Assembly: GCA_021817145.1 (NCBI GenBank)
Contig: JAKAVV010000002.1
Location: 1-64,000 of the forward strand
Source: a bacterium
Lineage (GTDB): Bacteria > Vulcanimicrobiota > JABDET01
DNA length: 64,000 bases
Direction: 5' to 3'
Shown here: piece after piece, positions 1-9,248 of the stretch
Position numbering within the stretch: the first letter of the stretch is position 1
Layout: each line of letters opens with the position of its first letter
Made by a program: the position numbers and the translations under genes
The notes under the pieces: generated by a model
Told to the model about the DNA's origin: nothing
Databases searched by the model: none
What the model saw: only the letters and a program-made list of their open reading frames with translations

Positions 1-152
1 CAGAAGGGATTTTAAACGCATTTTCAAAAGTAAAAGCCATTTCAAAAGATAGAAAACTCGTTACTTTTGGAGAGGTTGGATTTCCCGCTGGAATTCTGGC
101 TCCAAAAGTTTTGGTTGAAAACTTTTCTTTTACCGGAACAACCCATTTTTAA
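1..152 (+). CDS. C-terminal end of an unidentified protein (cut by window start)
   Basis: An open frame enters from the left edge in phase with base 3 and ends at TAA 150-152, giving about 49 residues that finish with FSFTGTTHF. The other two plus frames are stopped early. The fragment is rich in beta-branched and aromatic residues near its end, which would fit the last strands of a secreted or outer-membrane beta domain, but I recognise no family and the piece is too short to say more. Confidence 0.4.
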   Translation, partial: EGILNAFSKVKAISKDRKLVTFGEVGFPAGILAPKVLVENFSFTGTTHF

Positions 153-455
153 AACGTAGTTAAACCCGCAATTCTTTCAATGAAAACTCAAGTCCAGAAA
201 AAAGAGTAGGTTTAATGATTTCGTTCCATTATCCAGCTGCAGGCTCTGTTTTGCAGGGGCAATCTTCTACAAGAATCGCTGTTATCTTTTTGAGTTCAAA
301 GTGATGAAGTTTGAGCAAGAATGGAAAGCATTGGAATAGATCAAGATGTAAATAGGATATCCTCATGGGAAGCAGAATAATTTTTTTTTAAAAAAGGGGA
401 ATCCTCATCTCTTGCAGAAAAAAAGAACAAATTTTTACCTGAGGGGGGATTCTCT
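153..455. other. Intergenic stretch with no gene seen
   Basis: About 300 bases between the cut-off gene and the NHL lipoprotein. I see no convincing reading frame, tRNA or hairpin terminator. It holds a T/A-rich run near 381-395 and the ribosome binding site GAGGGGGG at 441-448 of the next gene. A promoter for that gene is presumably here but no clean -35/-10 pair stands out. Confidence 0.5.
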
Positions 456-2252
456 GTGATAAAAAAGATAGGCATAAAAAAGTTCGGAATTTTATTGATT
501 ATTTTTTTCTCTGTTTCTCTTTTATTCAGCTCCTGCGGGAAGAAATCCAGTTCACTGGTTGGAACAAGTTCTGGCACGAGCAGCTCAAGTAGCGGAGGGA
601 GTGCCTTAAGTGTCAGCGGAACTGTGAATGGCGGACTCTCCCCTATTTCTGGATCTTCCGTGGCTCTCATGGAAGCAGGCAGCGCTTCCTCTCTATCCAC
701 AGCCACCACGAATTCAAGTGGACAGTTCACTTTAACCATCCCTTCTTCTGCTGCTGGAATTTTGTATGTAGAAGCAGTCGGAGGGTCCACAAATGGAGGG
801 GCAAACAATAATAATATTCAGCTTCTTGCCTTTGTCAATGTGGGAGCCCCTTCTTCCATCATCAGCAATTTAGTGGTGAATGAACTGACAACCTCTGCTT
901 TTATGGAAGCCATGTTTCATTTTGGAATGGTCTCAAGCGCTGGCGGAACGATCACCTTTACCTCTCCTGCGAATACAGCAGCCCAAACCAATGCAGTTGC
1001 CCAGTATAACAATATGGTAACAATCAGTGGGGCTTTAAATACCAGCAGTACGAATTTGACGAGTTCAGATCAGAACTCATTATATTTTGCAGCAGATGCC
1101 TTAGCAAGCTGTGTGGAAAACTCTGGGAACTGCAGCGCCATGATGACAGATACAGGAGGAGCTTCCAATATGATAGGGTCTCTCTATAATCTGCTCAATA
1201 ATCCGAGCGAGACTGCAGGATTGAACACCCTGGCAAGTGGAATGGAAACCAGCACAGGATGGAGTTTTTCTTCCACTCCAACCGCTGTTTCTTTTATCCT
1301 GCCGAGCGCAGTTAATTATTACTCTGCTGGAAACAATACTGAGGGGATTGCCATTGATGCTAGTGGCAATATCTGGGTCACCCATTCCAATGGAAATAAT
1401 ACTGTTACTGAGCTCAATTCTTCAGGATCTATTGTCAACACTTTCACTGTTGGAACAACCCCAACAGGAATTGCCATTGATTCAAGTGGAAATGTATGGG
1501 TAGCAAATACTCAAAGCGCTTCTGTGTCAGAGATCACCACTTCTGGAAGTGTTAACACCATTTCACTCCCTACTCCAAGTAAAGGCAATCCTCCTGAACC
1601 CTCTGGGATTGCGATAGATGCGAATGGCAATATCTGGGTGTCAGACAATGATGACAACTACTCCCTTACAGAGCTGAACTCTTCAGGAAATGAGGCTGCA
1701 GGAAGCCCTTTTAATCTTCTAACACTAGGAGGACCAGGAAATATTTTTAATCTTGCCATTGATTCAAGTAACAATGTCTGGATAACGGACGATGGCGCAG
1801 CTGTTTATGAATTCACTTCTTCTAAAACCATAAATGGACCATTTGACAGAGCCAATTCTGGCGCTGCAATGCCTTGGGGGATTGCCATTGCTCCAAGCGG
1901 TGTTCTCTGGGTTACAAACTCCAACTCCAACCAAGTTGCCGAGCTTAATTCTGGGGGAACTGTTCTCAACACTACTACTGTTGGAACAGGACCAACAGGA
2001 ATAGCTATTGATTCCAATGGCGATATCTGGGTTGCGGACACAATGGGGGGTCCTTCTCTAATGGAGTTGAATTCTTCTGGAACTGTTATTTCAACTTTCA
2101 CAATACAAGGAGCTCCCTTAGGAATTGCGATAGATGCCAGTGGGAATCTCTGGATCGCCAACAGCAGTGGGGTTGCAAAACTATCCGGGGTGGCAGCAGG
2201 ACCACAGTTTTTTCCGTACAAAGGTCCACAGTGGCCCAATGGACAATTTTAG
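456..2252 (+). CDS. NHL/SMP-30-type beta-propeller lipoprotein
   Basis: A 598-residue protein with a lipoprotein signal: basic start, hydrophobic stretch and a lipobox ending Ser-Ser-Cys near residue 27, followed by a Ser/Gly-rich linker. The second half (about residues 280-590) repeats the pattern G-I-A-I-D-x-S/N-G-N-I/V-W-V with ELNSSG turns, the hallmark of NHL or Vgb-like propeller blades. The middle (60-250) looks like an Ig-like or carboxypeptidase-regulatory-like fold and then a helical part. It should be an envelope-anchored protein with a ligand-binding propeller; no enzyme activity can be assigned. The start is GTG at 456, chosen because GAGGGGGG lies 8 bases upstream and the signal follows directly. 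It is convergent with the pilin operon. Confidence 0.85.
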   Translation: MIKKIGIKKFGILLIIFFSVSLLFSSCGKKSSSLVGTSSGTSSSSSGGSALSVSGTVNGGLSPISGSSVALMEAGSASSLSTATTNSSGQFTLTIPSSAAGILYVEAVGGSTNGGANNNNIQLLAFVNVGAPSSIISNLVVNELTTSAFMEAMFHFGMVSSAGGTITFTSPANTAAQTNAVAQYNNMVTISGALNTSSTNLTSSDQNSLYFAADALASCVENSGNCSAMMTDTGGASNMIGSLYNLLNNPSETAGLNTLASGMETSTGWSFSSTPTAVSFILPSAVNYYSAGNNTEGIAIDASGNIWVTHSNGNNTVTELNSSGSIVNTFTVGTTPTGIAIDSSGNVWVANTQSASVSEITTSGSVNTISLPTPSKGNPPEPSGIAIDANGNIWVSDNDDNYSLTELNSSGNEAAGSPFNLLTLGGPGNIFNLAIDSSNNVWITDDGAAVYEFTSSKTINGPFDRANSGAAMPWGIAIAPSGVLWVTNSNSNQVAELNSGGTVLNTTTVGTGPTGIAIDSNGDIWVADTMGGPSLMELNSSGTVISTFTIQGAPLGIAIDASGNLWIANSSGVAKLSGVAAGPQFFPYKGPQWPNGQF

Positions 2253-2284
2253 GCTGCTTATTAAAAGTTCCTTTAATCGTTTTT

Positions 2285-5161
2285 TTACCAAACTGTCATC
2301 CAGAGAATTTTTGTGCTGACACCAGGATAAGGGCGAGGCACATAATCCACAAGCTGAGAAGGATCATAAATAAATGAAACTTGGCTGGAATCGGGAATAT
2401 TGACATTCCCTGTTGTTGTAATAATTGATCCTGTGCTGCTGAACTGATTACACCCCGTGTTAGCCTCAAATCCTTTTGAACCTTTCACATAAATTAATCC
2501 TGTAAAAGTCATGTCCTGCGCAGTATATTTCGTAGTAGTGCCAGAACCGCCACACCCTGTCCCTCCATTACTTGTACAAATCGTATTGGGAAAAGTGTTA
2601 TACATATAAACCCCAAAATCGCTGTTCTGCTGCTGCGCTTGTTGGGAAAGTGTATTCATATTAGAAACAATGGCTCCCTCTATTGGATCAAGACTGTTTT
2701 GAGAGGCAGCCCCTGGTATCTGATAACTCAATACGGTAGAACTTCCTGTTGCTAAGTATTCGGAAAGTTGAGTATAGGTATAAAGATTCACGGGATTACT
2801 ATTAAAAGTAACTGTGCAGGAAGTCCCTGGACAATAATAAGGATTATAAGTGCCAATTGGCTCGCCATTATTATTGGTTAAAAGAGTACTCGCATTCGCA
2901 GCGAGATCACTGGCTTGCTGTCCAGTTACAGTGGAACTCCCAAATATTTGGGAAGCAGTTACTCCAGTATTCATATTTTCCGCTCCACAGTCCGCAGTTG
3001 TCACACACTGAGTTCCAGTCACAAGCAGACCACTTCCAGTGATAGGAGTTGTATTCCCGTAAAAAGCTCTGCGAAGCATTCTAGCAGTATCATTCTGGTA
3101 AGATGTCCCATTCCCATAAGGATAATTATCCAATTGATCAATATTATCGGTATTTGATGAAGACAAAACATTATTATTAAATTGATCGTAAGTAAGATTC
3201 TGCTGCCATCCACCGCCAGCATTATTATGACTGCTCCCTGTATCATAAGTGCTTGCTAAATCATTAAGAGCATTGGTATAAGCTTCCCCAAGGAGAGGGC
3301 CTGTTACCTGATTTGATGTATAAGCAGAAATCGGATTAAAATACGCATTGTTGTCAGCATAAATGGCGATAGACTGATTTGGAGCAGCGCTTAATTCAGA
3401 GTTCCCTTCAACACTAATATCGCCGCTTGTGCCGCTTGATGGAGTTGTATCGTTACCTTGAACAATAGAGGACCAGGGCGTAGCTCCTGAAGGAGTGGCT
3501 GACCCCCATGCGCCGCTTGTTGGCACCCAAGTTGAAGGAGCTGAAGCTCCACTTGGAGTCAATAAAGCGCCGCTCCCTACCAACTGCCCCTGAACATACA
3601 TATTCCCAGGAACATCCAAAGAAGAAGGTTGAGGGCCTAATTGATTTGGCCCTTGATAATCCATTGCTAAAGTAGGCAGCACTGCTCCTCCATGAGGTCC
3701 ATAGTTAGGATCCCAATTATCATACCCGTATGCTGCTCCTGTATTAGTATTAAATTCACTGGGGTCCAAAGTCAGCATAAAATTTCCAGATGCTGTGCCA
3801 GAAGTATTTATCGTGGCGCTGCTGATGTTTGAATCTACTGCTAGATTGATCCCAGGGCTAACTTGAAATTGATAATTATTAATATTTGCAACAACGACGT
3901 TTCCAACCTTGATCTGTTTTTGAAATGTCCCTATCAAGTTCCCAGAAAAATCATAGACATTGACTTCATCCCCTTTCCCATTGTCACTTACAAAAGCGTA
4001 AATTCCTGCTGGCATATAATAGGTTGCTGGAGAGGCTGAATCACTCTGCTGTTTATAAATCTGATTTAGAATGTCAGAAGCATGCAGATCTTTTGAAGGC
4101 AAGGTCCCTATATTCGTAGAGTTTGGATACAATGTTCCATTTCCTGTGTTTGTATTGCTGGTTGTCACTGGATTCGTTTCAGAGGTGCTGCCTAATGTCA
4201 GAGAACCACCTGATGTTGTTTGATTTGATGGATCTGTGGATTGAAGAGCATCGACTTGACCTATCAAACCCGTACTCCCCACCGCATTAGAAAACGAAAT
4301 GTCAGAAAGGCTGGGACCTGTAATATTCCCGCCAACATTGGTAAAGGCTCCATTTTTATATGCAATTCCAGCTTTAACATCGTTATAAAACGGATCATTG
4401 GTAGAAAGAGTCCATGAATTTCCAGAACACCCTGACTTCACAGAAATAGCTGCCGCAGCCTGGGCTGAAGAATCCACGTATGACTTCTGTTCAAACATCG
4501 CTTCAACAACACGGGTTACTCCATGAGAATATCCTAATACAATCACACGAGCTGAATATTTCGGAATAGAGTTTCCCCCAGGAGGAGGTGGCGGCCCCCC
4601 AGCAGCATTCAAATTATTGATAGACACTTCATTGGTGGGGAAAGTAGCCTGTGTTGAAGGAGGAGCAGTTGGATCTGCCGCTATATCGCTTAAATTATAT
4701 CCGTTGTTATTATTATTAGGTCCATTATTAAAGATCACTTCAAATATACTGTTCCCATTGTTTAAAACCCCTACTGCCACTCCATTCCCTTCCCAGCCGT
4801 AAAAATTCGAAGAGCAGAAAACTTCAGTGAACCCATTCCCATTATTCGGGTTTGCACAATTATTACCGCTCCAAGGAGCTGGTCCAGTTCCAAACCCTCC
4901 ATCCTCTTCAAATCCCATCTGAACATACTGAAGCCCTGCATAAGCCGCCTGCAGAGCAGCTTCTTGATCTTTCGCATTGGTGGCTAACATAAGATTGTCC
5001 CGATTGATCGTAATAAACCCAACTGTCATCCCAACGAGAAGAGCTAAAATGAGAAGAGTTGTAATCAACATAATCCCATGAGACTGCTTCCACTTCTCTT
5101 TCCACCAGAAAGTCAATCGGATGGTTTTCATTCTTGCCAGTTTCATTCTCATCGGCTTCAT
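2285..5161 (-). CDS. Large PilX-like minor pilin / type IV pilus assembly protein
   Basis: A 958-residue protein whose N-terminus (about residues 28-58, SHGIMLITTLLILALLVG) is the hydrophobic helix of PilX-type minor pilins, which usually lack the classical GFTLIE cleavage site. The rest is Asn/Ser/Gly/Thr-rich and likely beta-structured, with paired Cys such as CVTTADC and CPGTSC, as expected for a large exposed domain. PilX proteins are normally about 200 residues, so this is an unusually long one and may carry an adhesin-like part. Start ATG 5161 is supported by AAGGAGG nine bases upstream. It is the last gene of a three-gene operon and probably sits at a pilus or pseudopilus tip. Confidence 0.75.
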   Translation of the reverse strand: MKPMRMKLARMKTIRLTFWWKEKWKQSHGIMLITTLLILALLVGMTVGFITINRDNLMLATNAKDQEAALQAAYAGLQYVQMGFEEDGGFGTGPAPWSGNNCANPNNGNGFTEVFCSSNFYGWEGNGVAVGVLNNGNSIFEVIFNNGPNNNNNGYNLSDIAADPTAPPSTQATFPTNEVSINNLNAAGGPPPPPGGNSIPKYSARVIVLGYSHGVTRVVEAMFEQKSYVDSSAQAAAAISVKSGCSGNSWTLSTNDPFYNDVKAGIAYKNGAFTNVGGNITGPSLSDISFSNAVGSTGLIGQVDALQSTDPSNQTTSGGSLTLGSTSETNPVTTSNTNTGNGTLYPNSTNIGTLPSKDLHASDILNQIYKQQSDSASPATYYMPAGIYAFVSDNGKGDEVNVYDFSGNLIGTFQKQIKVGNVVVANINNYQFQVSPGINLAVDSNISSATINTSGTASGNFMLTLDPSEFNTNTGAAYGYDNWDPNYGPHGGAVLPTLAMDYQGPNQLGPQPSSLDVPGNMYVQGQLVGSGALLTPSGASAPSTWVPTSGAWGSATPSGATPWSSIVQGNDTTPSSGTSGDISVEGNSELSAAPNQSIAIYADNNAYFNPISAYTSNQVTGPLLGEAYTNALNDLASTYDTGSSHNNAGGGWQQNLTYDQFNNNVLSSSNTDNIDQLDNYPYGNGTSYQNDTARMLRRAFYGNTTPITGSGLLVTGTQCVTTADCGAENMNTGVTASQIFGSSTVTGQQASDLAANASTLLTNNNGEPIGTYNPYYCPGTSCTVTFNSNPVNLYTYTQLSEYLATGSSTVLSYQIPGAASQNSLDPIEGAIVSNMNTLSQQAQQQNSDFGVYMYNTFPNTICTSNGGTGCGGSGTTTKYTAQDMTFTGLIYVKGSKGFEANTGCNQFSSTGSIITTTGNVNIPDSSQVSFIYDPSQLVDYVPRPYPGVSTKILWMTVW

Positions 5162-5206
5162 TCTTGTCAGCCTCCTTCTTTAAGGCTCCTGCGGAGTCTT
5201 TTCATC

Positions 5207-6142
5207 TTAAAAATTATGGTTTGCCTGAGGGGAAACCACTAAATTAATCTGAAAACTCTGCATCCCATTGATAACAGTTTCAGTTCCACCTCCTCCTGAA
5301 ACTTTAACAACTCCTGCCCCCTGCTGCTGCAGAGCTTTTCTTCTCACTTTAAAAGCTATTCCAAAAGAAGGAGTATCACATCCTGGAGGTCCAGCGCATT
5401 TATCTACCTCAAAAGCATAAACTGAAGTTAAGGGAACCACACTCACCCAGGCTGGTGTCTGGCTCACATCTCCTTTTACTGCTGCTTCAAGAAAAGAACT
5501 GGAATCTCCACTTTTAACATCTGTATCCACATCACTTACAATCGTACCCACTTCCCCATCTAAAGAGCTTAAATTCAGAGGTGTTGTTCCAGAAATGTAA
5601 GGATCCAGGCAGTTGTTAGGAGGGGGAGGATTCGCATCGCAGTTGCTGTAACCAATCGTAATCTCAAGCAGTTCTCCATTTCCATAACTGTCGGTTTGAG
5701 TGGTTGCCATGTAAATGACAAATTCATCCCAAATCGGTAGCCCTAATTTTGGATCAAAATTAAAAGGGTTAGACCAGTTATCAACTGCAGGCATTGCAAT
5801 CGCATCTCGCGGAATCGTATATCCTGAATTCGAAGAATTTGTCGGATTAATGCTGTTGTAACTAGGCTGCACATCGCTGAAAGCTGTGCTTTCCAAACTT
5901 CTCTCAAGAACTGTGGCTGCTTTCCTTCCATCAGTCTGCAGAGAATGTTCCACCACCATCAAGCTCCAATTCTCATTCCCGATCTGGAACACAGCAAACA
6001 CGCTTAATACTAACACGGCAAAAATAGCCACAGAAATCATGGTCTCAATCAGGGTTCCACCAGAAACCTCCACTGGCTGCCAAAAAATCGAAAAAGAATG
6101 AGAATCTTTCATCATCTTACGGGCAGTTCGCAGGGTCAACAT
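5207..6142 (-). CDS. Prepilin-like protein, PilW/GspJ type
   Basis: A 311-residue protein with a prepilin peptidase motif near residue 29: Gly-Gly-Thr-Leu-Ile-Glu followed by a hydrophobic helix (TMISVAIFAVLVLSVFAVF). Position +1 is Gly instead of the usual Phe, but Glu at +5 is kept. The length and large C-terminal domain fit PilW or GspJ minor pilins, which help start pilus assembly in the inner membrane. Its start overlaps the end of the upstream pilin by 26 bases, so the two are probably translationally coupled. No major pilin or pilus motor gene is in the window, so those must lie elsewhere. Confidence 0.8.
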   Translation of the reverse strand: MLTLRTARKMMKDSHSFSIFWQPVEVSGGTLIETMISVAIFAVLVLSVFAVFQIGNENWSLMVVEHSLQTDGRKAATVLERSLESTAFSDVQPSYNSINPTNSSNSGYTIPRDAIAMPAVDNWSNPFNFDPKLGLPIWDEFVIYMATTQTDSYGNGELLEITIGYSNCDANPPPPNNCLDPYISGTTPLNLSSLDGEVGTIVSDVDTDVKSGDSSSFLEAAVKGDVSQTPAWVSVVPLTSVYAFEVDKCAGPPGCDTPSFGIAFKVRRKALQQQGAGVVKVSGGGGTETVINGMQSFQINLVVSPQANHNF

Positions 6143-6641
6143 AGATTAACCTCGATAATTTTAAATGATTGAGCATAGATGCCTGATTATGCACCTTCTG
6201 CCACCACTCCACTTCTGCTGTCACTTGATAAAGATTAGTCGCAGGAGAACCATTTGCTCCCAAAGATTGGGCAGAGTCATAAAGGTAAAACATGACATGA
6301 TTCAATGAACGAGCGCCAGAACCCACTTCCTCTTTCTGCTCTACATTGTCCCATTTAGGCATATACAAAGAATTAAATTCAGTGCATGCATTATACGTCA
6401 ATTGATCCAGCTGCTCACTCGCTAAATAAGTGGCAACTGACAGATTTCCTCCTTTTGTGGCTGCATTCAGCATCTGAGTAAAAAGGACAATAATGAAAAT
6501 AATGGCTAATGCCAATAACCCCACACACATCATCAATTCCAGCAGGGAAAACCCACGAGAAAGCTTCCAGCAGGAAACCTCGTTAATCCCTGGTTCCCTG
6601 CTCCCTGCCCAGACTCGGCTGCCCTTTCCAAACCAACTCAC
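6117..6641 (-). CDS. Prepilin-like protein, PilV/GspI type
   Basis: A 174-residue protein with a clear type IV prepilin signal: after about 29 residues comes Arg-Gly, then Phe-Ser-Leu-Leu-Glu-Leu and a hydrophobic helix (MMCVGLLALAIIFIIVLF). Cleavage should fall after that Gly, leaving the methylated Phe typical of prepilin peptidase products. The size fits PilV or GspI minor pilins. The start is GTG 6639-6641 with GGAGGG four bases upstream (6646-6651). It is the first gene of the operon (PilV-like, PilW-like, PilX-like) and follows a long folded leader and a strong promoter. Confidence 0.82.
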   Translation of the reverse strand: MSWFGKGSRVWAGSREPGINEVSCWKLSRGFSLLELMMCVGLLALAIIFIIVLFTQMLNAATKGGNLSVATYLASEQLDQLTYNACTEFNSLYMPKWDNVEQKEEVGSGARSLNHVMFYLYDSAQSLGANGSPATNLYQVTAEVEWWQKVHNQASMLNHLKLSRLIYVDPANCP

Positions 6642-6665
6642 AAAACCCTCCGAAAACAGAAATGA

Positions 6666-6749
6666 GAGCCGGGCTTGCCAGTGGCTCCCTTCAATCTGCT
6701 GAACTCACCTTCTGGAAAGTTCACGGCAACCGAACAGTGCAAATTGAAG
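6666..6749 (-). ncRNA. Structured 5' leader of the pilin operon (candidate riboswitch or cis-RNA)
   Basis: The roughly 125-nt leader between the promoter and the first pilin gene can form, in order on the minus strand: an 11-bp stem P1 (6749-6739 with 6699-6689, one G-U pair); a 6-bp perfect stem P2 directly stacked inside it (6723-6718 with 6705-6700); and a 5-bp hairpin P3 (6687-6683 with 6670-6666, extendable by G-U). The P3 loop carries GGCAA (6679-6675), which can pair with TTGCC in the P1-P2 junction (6729-6725), a possible pseudoknot. P3 ends about 14 nt before the ribosome binding site, so control of translation is more likely than termination, as no U-run follows. I cannot match it to a known class. 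Confidence 0.5.
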
Positions 6750-6775
6750 ATCACAGCCTCTCTTAACTAACTTTT

Positions 6776-6804
6776 ATTTTACCACAAGTCATCTGCTTTT
6801 GCAA
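6776..6804 (-). promoter_or_regulatory. Sigma-70 promoter of the pilin operon
   Basis: On the minus strand TTGCAA (6804-6799) is followed after exactly 17 bases by TAAAAT (6781-6776). The expected start is near 6768, which leaves a leader of about 125 nt before the GTG of the first pilin gene. Confidence 0.7.
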
Positions 6805-6843
6805 GAGAAAAGAGTAAAAAAGATGGGCAGGGATTCCAAAGCT

Positions 6844-7986
6844 CTATCGTTCGTTCAGAGGAACAAAAACTTGATTTTTAGGCCCAATATACTCTGCTCT
6901 TGGCCGAATTAAACGGTTGTCGCTGTACTGCTCTAATATATGAGCTGTCCACCCTGACATTCGACTCACCGCAAAAATTGGAGTATAAAGATCAACAGGG
7001 ATTCCCAATATCTTATAAACAGCGGCAGAATAGCAGTCAACATTCGCATTAATTTTCTTTTCCCGCCACATAACCTCTTCTATTTTTTTCAACATTTCAT
7101 ACCACTTTAATTGATTCAATTTTTCTCCCAGCTCTTTTGACATCTTTCGCAGATGGGTTGCCCTGGGGTCTTCTGTATGATAAACTCGATGCCCAAATCC
7201 AGGAATCTTTTTCCCTTGTGACAGCTGCTGATGAACATAAGATTCGCAGTTGGCTGTATCCCCAATCTCCAAAAGCATTTTCATAACCGCTTCATTTGCC
7301 CCACCATGCAGAGGTCCCTGCAGAGCTCCAATCGCGCTGGTTGCCGCAGAATAGATATCCGCCAGCGTGGCTGCTGTAACTCTGGCTGCAAAAGTGGAAG
7401 CATTCAATTCATGATCCGCGTGAAGAACAAGAGCCATATTAATCGCTTTTACAGAAGTGTCATCAGGATTTGTCCCTGACATCATATAAAGGAAATTTCC
7501 AGCAAAATTTAAATCTTCGCGCGGAGGGACAAAATCAGACCCCCTCCGTATCCGTTCAAAGCCAGCCACAATGGCAGAAGTCTGTCCCAGCAGAAAAACA
7601 GCTCTTTTCTGATTTGCCTCAAGAGTCTTATCTTTCAAAGTTTCATCAAACATCCCCAAAGAAGAAACCGCTGTTCTTAAAACTGCCATTGGAGAAGCGC
7701 TCCTTGGAAAACGCTTCATCAACTCTTTAAGACTTGGACCTAATTGATAAGCCTGGAAAAGCTGAGTGGAAAGAGGACTCAAATCCTCTCTACCGGGAAG
7801 TTTCCCGTGCCAGAGGAGATAAGCCGTTTCTTCAAAACTAGCCCCTTGAGCTAAATCATGAATATTGTATCCCCAGTAAAAAAGCTCCCCTTTTTCTCCA
7901 TTTACTTCGCAAATTTTGGAAGTTCCAGCAACAACCCCTTCAAGACCTGATTTGACTGCTGAACTGCTTGAATGATCGTCTGCCAT
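6844..7986 (-). CDS. gltA: Citrate synthase
   Basis: This 380-residue enzyme condenses acetyl-CoA with oxaloacetate to start the TCA cycle. The catalytic surroundings are intact: the substrate-binding His in GPLHGGAN, the oxaloacetate-binding His in GFGHRVY, and the catalytic Asp in NVDCYSA. The length fits the short (type I dimer) bacterial and archaeal form. A GAGG sits nine bases before ATG 7986. It stands alone, but the succinate dehydrogenase genes lie 4.5 kb away on the same strand. A 2-methylcitrate synthase is the alternative; without prpB/prpD nearby citrate synthase is preferred. Confidence 0.93.
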   Translation of the reverse strand: MADDHSSSSAVKSGLEGVVAGTSKICEVNGEKGELFYWGYNIHDLAQGASFEETAYLLWHGKLPGREDLSPLSTQLFQAYQLGPSLKELMKRFPRSASPMAVLRTAVSSLGMFDETLKDKTLEANQKRAVFLLGQTSAIVAGFERIRRGSDFVPPREDLNFAGNFLYMMSGTNPDDTSVKAINMALVLHADHELNASTFAARVTAATLADIYSAATSAIGALQGPLHGGANEAVMKMLLEIGDTANCESYVHQQLSQGKKIPGFGHRVYHTEDPRATHLRKMSKELGEKLNQLKWYEMLKKIEEVMWREKKINANVDCYSAAVYKILGIPVDLYTPIFAVSRMSGWTAHILEQYSDNRLIRPRAEYIGPKNQVFVPLNER

Positions 7987-8050
7987 AATTTTGCCTCATT
8001 ACTTACTTCGAGATTTTAATCAAATTCCTTCTTCCATTTTATAATTTATA

Positions 8051-9187
8051 TCACAACAATTTTATTTTTTTTTTAACAGCTTCCCGATCTATCAATCTCT
8101 GCCCTGTTTCTTTATCGAAAAAATAAAAATCCCCTTTATTAAAAGAAAAAGAAACCTCTCCGTTAAAAGAAAGAGAAGCTGAAGAAGAAAGAACAGACGT
8201 CAATAATTGTCCCTCATTCCCCCACTTTAAATACACATAAGTCTCAGAACCAAGGGGTTCTATCATTTCAACAACAGCTTTAAACCGCTCTGTTTGAGGC
8301 AAATCACTCTCCAGGAGAACTCCATTTGGTCTGATTCCAACAACAACTTCTTTATCTAAATAAGGCAAAAGATCACTTCTGTTTTCAAGAGGAATGGCGA
8401 TCTCAAAATCTTTTACTGAAAGGGAGAGGCCACTTCCTTTCAGCTTAATCTTCCCATCAAAAAAATTCATGGCAGGAGTTCCTATAAATCCAGCGGCAAA
8501 GAGATTGTCAGGATAATGATAAAGGTTCAGCGGCGTATCCACCTGCTGCAGGACTCCATTGTTCATGAGAGCAATGCGATGTCCAAGAGTCATGGCTTCT
8601 GTCTGATCATGGGTAACATAAAGAGTGGTTGCTCCTATTCTTTCATGCAGTTTGCGCAGCTCTGCCCGCATTTGAACTCGAAACTGAGCATCTAGATTAC
8701 TTAAAGGTTCATCCATTAAAAATAATTTTGGTTCTCTGACAATCGCTCTCCCCATAGCAGCCCTCTGCCTCTGCCCCCCTGACAGCTCCCTGGGCTTCCG
8801 ATTTAAAAGCATTTCAATCCCAAGCATAGAGCTGACTTCCTGGACCCGCTTTTTAATCTCTACTGATGGGATCTTCCGGAGCTTTAATCCAAAAGCCATG
8901 TTTTCAAAAATAGTCAAATGAGGATAAAGAGCATAATTTTGAAAAACCATGGCAATATCTCGATCCCTTGGAGATAAATGGGTTACTTCTCTGCCTCCAA
9001 TAAAAATCTTCCCCAAACTTGGTTCTTCTAACCCTGCGATCAACCTGAGAAGAGTGGTCTTCCCGCAGCCAGATGGACCGACAAGAACCATAAATTCCCG
9101 ATCCTTTATTTCAAGATGAATATCCTGAACAGCTGCTGCGCTTTTGGTATAAGATTTAGACACTCCTTCAAGAATGACTTTTGCCAC
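8051..9187 (-). CDS. ABC transporter ATPase, MalK/UgpC/MsmX family
   Basis: A 378-residue sugar-importer ATPase. It shows Walker A GPSGCGKTT (about residue 37), a Q-loop in VFQNYALYPH, the signature LSGGQRQRAAMGRA, Walker B LFLMDEPLSNLDA and the switch His in YVTHDQTEAMTLG. Residues 240-370 form the OB/TOBE regulatory part of this family. Such proteins energise importers for sugars or glycerol phosphate, and often one ATPase serves several transporters. No permease or binding protein is adjacent, so it may act as a shared ATPase. It ends in a lysine-rich tail and runs in the same direction as gltA upstream on the map. Confidence 0.9.
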   Translation of the reverse strand: MAKVILEGVSKSYTKSAAAVQDIHLEIKDREFMVLVGPSGCGKTTLLRLIAGLEEPSLGKIFIGGREVTHLSPRDRDIAMVFQNYALYPHLTIFENMAFGLKLRKIPSVEIKKRVQEVSSMLGIEMLLNRKPRELSGGQRQRAAMGRAIVREPKLFLMDEPLSNLDAQFRVQMRAELRKLHERIGATTLYVTHDQTEAMTLGHRIALMNNGVLQQVDTPLNLYHYPDNLFAAGFIGTPAMNFFDGKIKLKGSGLSLSVKDFEIAIPLENRSDLLPYLDKEVVVGIRPNGVLLESDLPQTERFKAVVEMIEPLGSETYVYLKWGNEGQLLTSVLSSSASLSFNGEVSFSFNKGDFYFFDKETGQRLIDREAVKKKIKLL

Positions 9188-9248
9188 TTAGAAGGGGTTG
9201 AACATTAAAGGAAATTTTCCTACTCGAAAAACTGCCCAATCATAAACT

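Noticed and set aside
341-808. Minus-strand open frame over the start of the lipoprotein gene
   Set aside because: Low-complexity shadow of the NHL lipoprotein gene, no binding site, no family features.
2253-2284. Terminator between the lipoprotein and the pilin operon
   Set aside because: Only a short imperfect AT stem; not convincing.
6666-6700. GCCACTG in the pilin leader, similar to a cobalamin riboswitch box
   Set aside because: The other conserved cobalamin blocks are missing, the surrounding helices do not fit, and the element is far shorter than that class.
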